Source: Flavobacteriaceae bacterium (GTDB taxonomy: Bacteria; Bacteroidota; Bacteroidia; Flavobacteriales; Flavobacteriaceae). Taken from it: a stretch of 5,317 nt of DNA. How positions within the stretch are numbered: position 1 is the stretch's first letter; every line of letters begins with the position of its first letter. Position numbers and translations under genes: made by a program. This document shows, one piece after another, positions 1 through 5,317 of the stretch. The stretch is from assembly GCA_019752245.1 (NCBI GenBank), contig JAIEMH010000152.1, positions 1 to 5,317 of the forward strand. The letters are read 5' to 3'. The notes beneath the pieces are model-generated. The model worked only from the letters and a program-made list of their open reading frames with translations. It searched no databases and was not told the origin of the DNA.

Positions 1-237
1 TCTAATAAAAATGATAAAAAGCTAGACTTAAGTAAAGTCGAAGAACCAGCTGTAGTCTACGAAAAAACTACAAATCAATCACAAGTTGATTTCGATGCAG
101 AATGGGATAAAATGCCAGATGTTTTGAAAAAACTTCTTGAAAAAGGAATCAAAGAATCAGAACAAGGTTTGGGAATATCGCACGAAGAAATGATGAAAAG
201 AGTCAAAGCAAAATATCCATTTCTTAATGGAATATAG
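1..237 (+). CDS. Antitoxin of a type II toxin-antitoxin pair, 3' part (start lies upstream of window)
   Basis: This frame is open from the first base to the TAG at 235-237 and gives 78 residues, with the N-terminus outside the window. The C-terminal part, with EWDKMPDVLKKLLEKGIKES followed by a G-ISHEEMMKRVKAKYP stretch, resembles the small antitoxins paired with RelE/ParE toxins in Bacteroidota. In those proteins an acidic helix precedes a 'GxxISHEEVMxxxKxKY' tail. By family knowledge, such antitoxins bind and neutralise the toxin through the C-terminal region and repress their own promoter through the N-terminal region, which is not visible here. The toxin start lies inside this gene (11-base overlap), which implies co-transcription and probably coupled translation. 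Family assignment rests on the tail motif and on gene order, so the exact antitoxin class is uncertain. Confidence 0.72.
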   Translation, partial: SNKNDKKLDLSKVEEPAVVYEKTTNQSQVDFDAEWDKMPDVLKKLLEKGIKESEQGLGISHEEMMKRVKAKYPFLNGI

Positions 238-526
238 AATAAAATGGCTTGATGATGCTTCAATATCATATTATCAAGAAATTGATTTTATTTATTTAAA
301 ATGGAATGATAAAGAGGTAGAAAAATTTGTTTTACTAGTCGATGAAAATTTAAAAAGATTATCGATAAATCCTTATGTTGGTGTTCCTATTAAATCAATT
401 TTTAGAATAGTTATTTCAAAACAGACAACCTTATTTTATAAAGTTATTGAAAACGAAAAGCGAATCGACTTATTAATTTTCTTCAATGACCTTAAAAATC
501 CTGAAGAATTAAATAAGTTGCTTTAA
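227..526 (+). CDS. RelE/ParE-family toxin
   Basis: The product is 99 residues, the usual size for a RelE/ParE-fold toxin. It opens with a beta strand (MEYRIKWLDDA), followed by two helices (about residues 12-46) including the 'EVEKFVLLVDENLKRLSINP' segment. It closes with three strands: 'FRIVISKQTTLFYKV', 'KRIDLLIFF' and the 'NDLKNPEEL' tail. This order matches the ParE/RelE superfamily, which acts either on gyrase or as a ribosome-dependent mRNA interferase; the sequence does not settle which. The ATG at 227 lies within the last codons of the antitoxin gene, as is typical for antitoxin-first modules. The tail position that often carries Arg in relatives (FDxRQxP) appears to be Leu here, so activity is not assured. 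Confidence 0.82.
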   Translation: MEYRIKWLDDASISYYQEIDFIYLKWNDKEVEKFVLLVDENLKRLSINPYVGVPIKSIFRIVISKQTTLFYKVIENEKRIDLLIFFNDLKNPEELNKLL

Positions 527-535
527 ATTTGTCCA

Positions 536-1648
<1,113 letters not shown>

Positions 1649-1666
<18 letters not shown>

Positions 1667-1721
1667 TATATTCTTTATAAAATGAAGATTAAATTACTAA
1701 TTTTGCAATCATTATAAAAAA
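1649..1721. repeat. Nested direct and inverted repeats at the end of the glycosyltransferase gene
   Basis: A 14-base direct repeat, ATCATTATAAAAAA, occurs at 1649-1662 (the last codons of the glycosyltransferase) and again at 1708-1721. Between and partly overlapping them is a perfect 10-base inverted repeat, AAAATTAGTA at 1659-1668 and TACTAATTTT at 1695-1704, with a 26-base spacer. The left arm contains the TAG stop and the right arm overlaps the promoter box. The arms are AT-only apart from one G/C, so the stem is weak and chance is possible. Confidence 0.55.
1698..1705 (+). promoter_or_regulatory. Predicted -7 promoter box (TAnnTTTG type) for the E2 gene
   Basis: TAATTTTG matches the Bacteroidota primary sigma factor -7 consensus TAnnTTTG. 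It lies 37 bases before the E2 start, leaving a short leader of about 30 bases. No clear TTG -33 element is present at the usual distance, so the call is tentative. Confidence 0.45.
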
Positions 1722-1742
1722 ACACAACTTTAGTTTAAAGAT

Positions 1743-3050
1743 ATGGCAAAGTTTGAATTGAAATTACCTAAAATGGGTGAAAGCGTTGCAGAAGCAACAA
1801 TTACCAATTGGTTAAAAAACGTTGGTGAAACTATCGCTGCTGATGAAGCTGTACTAGAAATTGCTACTGATAAAGTAGACAGTGAAGTTCCAAGTGAAGT
1901 TTCTGGTACGTTAACTGAAATATTATTCCAAGTGAATGATGTAGTTAAAGTTGGTCAAACCATTGCAATTATAGAAACAGAAGGCGGAAGCGTTGAAGCT
2001 CCAAAAACTGCTGATGTTGCTGCTCCAATTGTAGCTGAAGTTACTAAAACTGTAGAAGCGGCTAAAGAAAGTGTTGCTCCAGCCGATTTTTCTAGTTCAG
2101 ATAAATTCTTTTCACCTTTAGTAAAAAACATTGCTAAAGAAGAAGGTGTTTCTGTTGCTGAATTGGAAAGTATTTCAGGTTCAGGAAAAGAAGGACGAGT
2201 TACTAAAGAAGACATTTTAAATTTTGTAAAAAATAGAACAAGTCAACCAGTTGTTGCACAAACTGTTGCTCCAGTAGCTAAGCCAGTTGTTCAAAACGTT
2301 CCATCAACTTCAACTTCAGCAGTTCCAGTTTCTGTAAATGGAGGAGACGAAATTATTGAAATGGACAGAATGCGTAAGTTGATTTCGGGTTATATGGTGG
2401 CTTCGGTACAAACGTCAGCACACGTGCAATCGTTTATAGAAGTTGACGTTACTAATATTGTAAAATGGAGAAATAAAGTAAAAGATGCTTTTGAAAAACG
2501 TGAAGGCGAAAAACTAACGTTCACTCCAATAATGATGGAAGCCGTTGCAAAAGCTTTAAAAGATTTTCCAGGAATGAATATTTCTGTTGATGGCGATTAC
2601 ATTATCAAAAAGAAAAATATCAATTTAGGAATGGCTGCAGCTTTACCTAATGGAAATTTAATTGTTCCAGTAATTAAAAATGCGGACCAATTAAACCTAG
2701 TTGGAATGGCAAAAGCCGTAAACGATTTAGGAAACCGTGCAAAAGCAGGAAAACTAAAACCAGACGATACACAAGGTGGAACTTATACAGTTACAAACGT
2801 AGGAACATTTGGATCAGTGTTTGGAACTCCAATTATCAATCAGCCACAAGTTGGAATTTTAGCACTTGGTGCCATCAGAAAAGTACCAGCAGTTATTGAA
2901 ACTCCAGAAGGTGATTTTATTGGAATTCGTCAGAAAATGTTCTTATCACACAGTTATGATCATCGCGTTGTAGATGGCGCACTTGGTGGAAGTTTTGTGA
3001 AACGAGTAGCTGATTATCTAGAAGCATTTGATGTAAATAGAGAATATTAA
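1743..3050 (+). CDS. Dihydrolipoamide acyltransferase (E2) of a 2-oxo acid dehydrogenase complex, probably branched-chain type
   Basis: The 435-residue product has the full E2 layout. An N-terminal lipoyl domain spans about 1-80, with the lipoylation Lys44 in EIATDKVDSEV. An Ala/Pro/Val-rich linker leads to a peripheral-subunit (E1/E3) binding domain at about 121-164 (FSPLVKNIAKEEGV to GRVTKEDILNFV), and a second flexible linker runs to about 200. The acyltransferase core (203-435) has TNVGTFGS and the catalytic HRVVDG motif (His407, Asp411). The enzyme transfers an acyl group from lipoyl-lysine to CoA in the cytoplasm as the scaffold of a large complex. The single lipoyl domain and the opening 'FELKLPKMGESVAEATI' favour a branched-chain 2-oxo acid complex over pyruvate or 2-oxoglutarate, but this is inference. 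No E1 or E3 gene is adjacent. The gene has its own promoter box and terminator, suggesting a single-gene transcript. Confidence 0.93.
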   Translation: MAKFELKLPKMGESVAEATITNWLKNVGETIAADEAVLEIATDKVDSEVPSEVSGTLTEILFQVNDVVKVGQTIAIIETEGGSVEAPKTADVAAPIVAEVTKTVEAAKESVAPADFSSSDKFFSPLVKNIAKEEGVSVAELESISGSGKEGRVTKEDILNFVKNRTSQPVVAQTVAPVAKPVVQNVPSTSTSAVPVSVNGGDEIIEMDRMRKLISGYMVASVQTSAHVQSFIEVDVTNIVKWRNKVKDAFEKREGEKLTFTPIMMEAVAKALKDFPGMNISVDGDYIIKKKNINLGMAAALPNGNLIVPVIKNADQLNLVGMAKAVNDLGNRAKAGKLKPDDTQGGTYTVTNVGTFGSVFGTPIINQPQVGILALGAIRKVPAVIETPEGDFIGIRQKMFLSHSYDHRVVDGALGGSFVKRVADYLEAFDVNREY

Positions 3051-3065
3051 AATAAATTTAAACGT

Positions 3066-3108
3066 AACCCTTTCAATGATAATAAATTGAAAGGGTTTCT
3101 TAATTTTT
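3066..3108 (+). terminator. Rho-independent terminator after the E2 gene
   Basis: A perfect 12-base stem (AACCCTTTCAAT at 3066-3077 with ATTGAAAGGGTT at 3086-3097) encloses an 8-base loop. It is followed by a T-rich run (TTCTTAATTTTT, ending at 3108). It begins 15 bases after the E2 stop and separates this gene from the exonuclease gene. Confidence 0.88.
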
Positions 3109-3153
3109 GATTAAAACTTTTTAAATAATCGATAAAAGGTAACTACAAAATTT

Positions 3154-3161
3154 TATATTTG
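3154..3161 (+). promoter_or_regulatory. Predicted -7 promoter box for the exonuclease/FAH/HPt run
   Basis: TATATTTG fits TAnnTTTG exactly and sits downstream of the E2 terminator, 18 bases before the exonuclease ATG, implying a very short leader. No TTG is found at the expected -33 spacing. Its position between a terminator and a gene start supports the call. Confidence 0.55.
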
Positions 3162-3179
3162 TCACGATAATAATTAAAA

Positions 3180-3956
3180 ATGGAATTAAAACTAAACAGA
3201 CCAATTTGCTTTTTTGACCTTGAAACTACTGGAATAGATGTAGCAAGAGATAGGATTGTAGAAATCTCAATATTTAAAGTATATCCAAACGGTAACAAAG
3301 AAAGTAAAACTTGGTTAGTAAATCCAACAATTCCAATTCCGGCAGTTACAACAGCAGTTCATGGAATCACTAACGAAAAAGTAGCAAACGAACCAACCTT
3401 CAAAGAATTAGCATCTCAAATTCATAACATGATTAAAGATTCTGATTTGGCCGGATTCAATTCTGACAGATTTGATATTCCGCTTTTAGCCGAAGAATTG
3501 CTTCGTGCCGAGGTTGATTTTGATATGAAAAACCGAGTTTCGGTTGATGTTCAAACCATTTTTCACAAAAAAGAAGAACGTACTTTAAGTGCAGCATTAA
3601 AATTTTATTGTGGTACTAATCTAGAAAATGCCCATTCAGCAGAAGCCGATACAATGGCAACTTATGAAATCTTAAAAGCACAATTAGATCGATATGATGA
3701 TTTAGATAACGATATGAAATGGTTATCCGAATTTACAACTCGTAAAAAGTCAGTAGATTTTGCAGGATTCATTGCATTAAATAACGAAGGAAAAGAAATT
3801 TTTACTTTCGGAAAAAATAAAGGACAATTAGTAGAAGAAGTGCTTGAAAAAGAACCTGGATATTATGGTTGGATTCAAGGTGCCGATTTTCCGTTATACA
3901 CAAAAAAGGTTTTAACAGGAATCAAACTAAGAAAACTAAATAATAAATTAAGTTAA
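3180..3956 (+). CDS. DnaQ-like (DEDDh) 3'-5' exonuclease with ExoX-like C-terminal domain
   Basis: The 258-residue product carries a complete DEDDh exonuclease core. Exo I is FFDLETTG (Asp13, Glu15), Exo II is GFNSDRFDIPLL (Asp99), and Exo III is AHSAEADTMAT (His152, Asp157). These residues bind two metal ions and cleave nucleotides from 3' ends. The core is followed by a linker and a C-terminal segment at about 200-245 with FTFGKNKGQ (208-216) and a GYYGWI stretch. This resembles the small 'FGKhKGk...YLxWI' domain at the end of exodeoxyribonuclease X-type proteins. No polymerase or helicase is fused, so it is a stand-alone nuclease likely acting in repair or RNA/DNA turnover rather than a proven replicative proofreading subunit. 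It heads a likely transcript with the FAH-family and HPt genes, 39 bases upstream of the former. Confidence 0.92.
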   Translation: MELKLNRPICFFDLETTGIDVARDRIVEISIFKVYPNGNKESKTWLVNPTIPIPAVTTAVHGITNEKVANEPTFKELASQIHNMIKDSDLAGFNSDRFDIPLLAEELLRAEVDFDMKNRVSVDVQTIFHKKEERTLSAALKFYCGTNLENAHSAEADTMATYEILKAQLDRYDDLDNDMKWLSEFTTRKKSVDFAGFIALNNEGKEIFTFGKNKGQLVEEVLEKEPGYYGWIQGADFPLYTKKVLTGIKLRKLNNKLS

Positions 3957-3995
3957 AAAGTAGGGTTTTCATCTTACAAATTGTTATTACATCTT

Positions 3996-4607
3996 ATGAA
4001 AATAATCTGCATAGGTAGGAATTACGTAAAACACATTGAGGAACTTCAAAACGAAAGACCCGATGAACCAGTTATTTTTATGAAGCCCGATTCTGCAATA
4101 CTACTAAAGCAACATCCATTTGTGATTCCTGAGTTTAGCAACGATGTACATCATGAGGTTGAGGTTTTAGTAAAAATAAATAAAGTAGGTAAGTATATAG
4201 ATTCAAAATTTGCTCACACTTACTATGATGAAATCGGATTAGGAATTGATTTTACGGCACGAGATTTACAAAGTAAGCTCAAAGAAAAAGGTTTGCCATG
4301 GGAAAAATCAAAAGCATTTGACGGTTCAGCGGTAATTGGAGACTTTTTATCGAAAAAAGATTTTAATTCGCTGGAAAGTATTAATTTTGAGTTAGTTAAT
4401 AACGGAAAAGTTGTTCAGTCTGGCAATACAAGTCACATGTTGTGGAAAATAGATGAGCTAATTGCTTATGTTTCTCAATATTTTACACTTAAAAAAGGAG
4501 ATATTATTTTTACAGGAACACCAGAAGGTGTCAGTGCTGTAAAACCCAATGACATATTAGAAGGATTTATAGAAAATAAAAAATCATTTAGAATACAAGT
4601 TAAATAA
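3996..4607 (+). CDS. Fumarylacetoacetate hydrolase (FAH) family protein
   Basis: From the ATG at 3996 the product is 203 residues, the length of the short single-domain FAH family (FAHD1/YcgM-like; acylpyruvate hydrolase or oxaloacetate decarboxylase type). Family features are KIICIGRNY (2-10) and EPVIFMKPDSA (24-34). The metal-binding acids are HHEVEV (Glu54, Glu56) and GIDFTARD (Asp85), followed by LPWEKSKAFDGSA and IIFTGTPEGV (GTPEGV at 174-179). The expected reaction is hydrolysis or decarboxylation of a 2-oxo dicarboxylate or acylpyruvate; the substrate is not determined. An in-frame TTG at 3981 would add five residues (LLHLM context), but homologues as I know them begin at MKIICIGRNY, so ATG is preferred. 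The stop shares a base with the next start (TAATG at 4605-4609), predicting translational coupling. Confidence 0.92.
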   Translation: MKIICIGRNYVKHIEELQNERPDEPVIFMKPDSAILLKQHPFVIPEFSNDVHHEVEVLVKINKVGKYIDSKFAHTYYDEIGLGIDFTARDLQSKLKEKGLPWEKSKAFDGSAVIGDFLSKKDFNSLESINFELVNNGKVVQSGNTSHMLWKIDELIAYVSQYFTLKKGDIIFTGTPEGVSAVKPNDILEGFIENKKSFRIQVK

Positions 4608-4951
4608 TGGCAATAAATTATAACCTCTCAAAAGTTTATGCACTTTCGGATAATGATCCAGAATTTGTAACGCAAATTATCACACTTTTTGTAACAGAAG
4701 TGCCTCAGGATTTAAAACAAATAGAGCTTGGTATCAAATCCAAAGATCACAAGCAAGCTTATGCTTATGCACACAAAATTAAACCAACTTTGGATTTATT
4801 AGGTATGACAATGGCTTACGAAGAAATTCTTCAAGTAGAAGCATGGACAAGAGCCGAAGGTAAAAGAAAAGAAATTGATGCAACATTCGATAGTATTCAA
4901 GATCAAGTTGAAAAAGCAATCAAAGAAATCAAAAAAGATTTCGAAGTATAA
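4607..4951 (+). CDS. Histidine phosphotransfer (HPt) domain protein
   Basis: The 114-residue protein consists of one HPt domain, a four-helix bundle in which a surface His carries phosphate between response-regulator receivers in a multistep phosphorelay. The motif AHKIKPTLDLLGM matches AHxxKxxxxxxG, giving His56 as the phosphoacceptor, Lys59 at +3 and Gly66 at +10. Flanking helices (DPEFVTQIITLFVTEVPQDL, residues 17-36, and the C-terminal 'IQDQVEKAIKEIKKDF') fit the fold. Pro60 replaces the small residue that follows the Lys in textbook HPt proteins. No sensor kinase or receiver gene is in the window, so the partners must be elsewhere. The ATG overlaps the FAH stop by one base, so its expression is tied to that enzyme. 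Confidence 0.9.
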   Translation: MAINYNLSKVYALSDNDPEFVTQIITLFVTEVPQDLKQIELGIKSKDHKQAYAYAHKIKPTLDLLGMTMAYEEILQVEAWTRAEGKRKEIDATFDSIQDQVEKAIKEIKKDFEV

Positions 4952-4952
4952 T

Positions 4953-5065
4953 ATTTAGTAGCGAATGGCTCGGGAATTATCAGCAATGGCAATTCCCGCT
5001 TTCCGTTGCAATCTTGTCTTGTTTTGACAACAAGACAAGGATTTTCACTACAATCGGGGCTAAAT
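4953..5065. repeat. Structured intergenic element with two hairpins and paired direct repeats (probable dispersed repeat)
   Basis: The outer arms ATTTAG (4953-4958) and CTAAAT (5060-5065) are complementary. Inside are hairpin 1, CGGGAATT (4971-4978) with AATTCCCG (4991-4998), and hairpin 2, an 11-base stem (5013-5023 with 5029-5039, loop of 5). Hairpin 2 is flanked by imperfect direct repeats TTTCCGTTGCAATC (5000-5013) and TTTTCACTACAATC (5042-5055), which match at 10 of 14 positions with all differences being transitions. The block is less AT-rich than its surroundings. It resembles, from memory, palindromic elements scattered between genes in Flavobacterium genomes that carry 'GGATTTCC..CAATCGGGGCTA' ends. 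That identity has not been checked. Confidence 0.65.
5013..5045 (+). terminator. Possible terminator hairpin downstream of the HPt gene
   Basis: The 11-base stem CTTGTCTTGTT/AACAAGACAAG with a 5-base loop (TTGAC) is stable enough to end transcription of the upstream run. The following T-run is only four bases (GATTTTC), so termination would be weak. The hairpin is also part of the larger structured element, which may be its real identity. Confidence 0.35.
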
Positions 5066-5077
5066 TTGTTATCTTTG
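5061..5077 (+). promoter_or_regulatory. Predicted promoter boxes for cinA
   Basis: Two TAnnTTTG matches follow each other: TAAATTTG (5061-5068) and TATCTTTG (5070-5077). The second is the more typical Bacteroidota -7 box and would give a leader of roughly 40 bases before the TTG at 5124. No TTG -33 element is found at the usual spacing for either. Confidence 0.55.
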
Positions 5078-5123
5078 TGCACAAGCAAGAATGCAATATC
5101 AAACAGCTAAAATTTAATATCCA

Positions 5124-5317
5124 TTGAAAGCAACCATAGTAACTATTGGAGATGAAATTCTAATAGGTCAAATTGTAGACACAAACTCAGGTTTTATAGC
5201 CAAATCACTAGATAAAATAGGAGTTCAAATCACTGAAATGCTCTCTATTTCGGATGATAAAAAACAAATTCTAGACACTTTCGCGTCACTTCAAAACAAT
5301 GTTGATTTAGTGGTTAT
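5124..5317 (+). CDS. cinA: CinA-family protein (competence/damage-inducible protein A), 5' part; runs off window
   Basis: The first 64 residues are visible. KATIVTIGDEILIGQIVDTN is the signature opening of the CinA N-terminal MoCF-like domain (COG1058), followed by GFIAKSLDKIGVQITEML and a VDLVV strand. By family knowledge, full-length CinA (about 415 residues) combines this domain, linked to ADP-ribose pyrophosphatase activity, with a C-terminal nicotinamide-nucleotide amidase domain used in pyridine nucleotide salvage; only the first domain is visible here. The start must be TTG at 5124: the frame has a TAA at 5115-5117, and the first internal ATG (5238) would remove the conserved GDEILIG segment. 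The gene is separated from the HPt gene by the structured element and has its own promoter boxes. Confidence 0.93.
   Translation, partial: MKATIVTIGDEILIGQIVDTNSGFIAKSLDKIGVQITEMLSISDDKKQILDTFASLQNNVDLVV

Noticed and set aside
75..269. Minus-strand open frame opposite the antitoxin
   Set aside because: It is antisense to the antitoxin-toxin overlap; the + strand reading gives a recognisable TA pair.
1955..2215. Minus-strand open frame of 86 codons within the E2 gene
   Set aside because: It is antisense to the lipoyl domain, linker and E3-binding domain, and its Ser/Ala/Thr-rich composition is what the Ala/Val-rich coding strand produces in reverse.
3970..3996. Direct repeat CATCTTA at 3970-3976 and 3990-3996 before the FAH gene, considered as an operator
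   Set aside because: It is only 7 bases in AT-rich DNA with no dyad symmetry and no promoter box nearby; too short to support.
5022..5029. TTGACA-like -35 element within the second hairpin
   Set aside because: It sits in the loop and stem of a perfect hairpin, has no TATAAT-type partner at 16-18 bases, and Bacteroidota promoters use different elements.
4971..5039. Two hairpins considered as the start of a CRISPR array or an attachment site
   Set aside because: The hairpins differ in sequence, there are no regularly spaced repeats or spacers, and no integrase or cas gene is present.
4903..5088. Minus-strand open frame across the structured element
   Set aside because: It spans the hairpins and the end of the HPt gene, has no family features, and the structured repeat explains the open frame.

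Overview
The window looks like chromosomal DNA from a Flavobacterium-like member of the Bacteroidota. The evidence is the strongly AT-rich coding sequence, the lack of clear Shine-Dalgarno sites, several TAnnTTTG-type -7 promoter boxes, and proteins that read like flavobacterial homologues. The taxonomic call rests on recognition and was not tested by a search. All genes are on the + strand, and no gap exceeds 300 bases.

Layout. Positions 1-526 hold a type II toxin-antitoxin pair: the 3' part of an antitoxin gene overlaps a RelE/ParE-fold toxin gene by 11 bases. Nine bases later comes a family 2 glycosyltransferase (536-1666) carrying a 7-bp tandem repeat inside its reading frame. After a short gap with a promoter box and nested repeats lies a stand-alone E2 acyltransferase of a 2-oxo acid dehydrogenase complex (1743-3050), closed by a strong hairpin terminator. 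A new promoter then starts a probable three-gene run: a DnaQ-like 3'-5' exonuclease (3180-3956), a small fumarylacetoacetate-hydrolase-family enzyme (3996-4607) and a histidine phosphotransfer protein (4607-4951). The last two overlap by one base (TAATG). The 172-base gap after this run holds a structured element of about 113 nt with two hairpins and paired direct repeats, followed by two promoter boxes. The 5' end of cinA, starting at TTG, runs off the window at 5124-5317.

How the genes relate. Most are housekeeping or general accessory genes with no single shared pathway. The toxin-antitoxin pair is a self-contained module. The E2 gene acts in central or branched-chain acid catabolism with E1 and E3 partners encoded elsewhere. 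The exonuclease/FAH/HPt run mixes nucleic-acid metabolism, small-molecule catabolism and phosphorelay signalling.

The items most worth a second look are the heptamer repeat in the glycosyltransferase (possible frame switching or insertion of a dispersed repeat), the structured element upstream of cinA (probable dispersed repeat family), and the tight coupling of the HPt gene to a metabolic enzyme. I see no convincing novel multi-gene system here.
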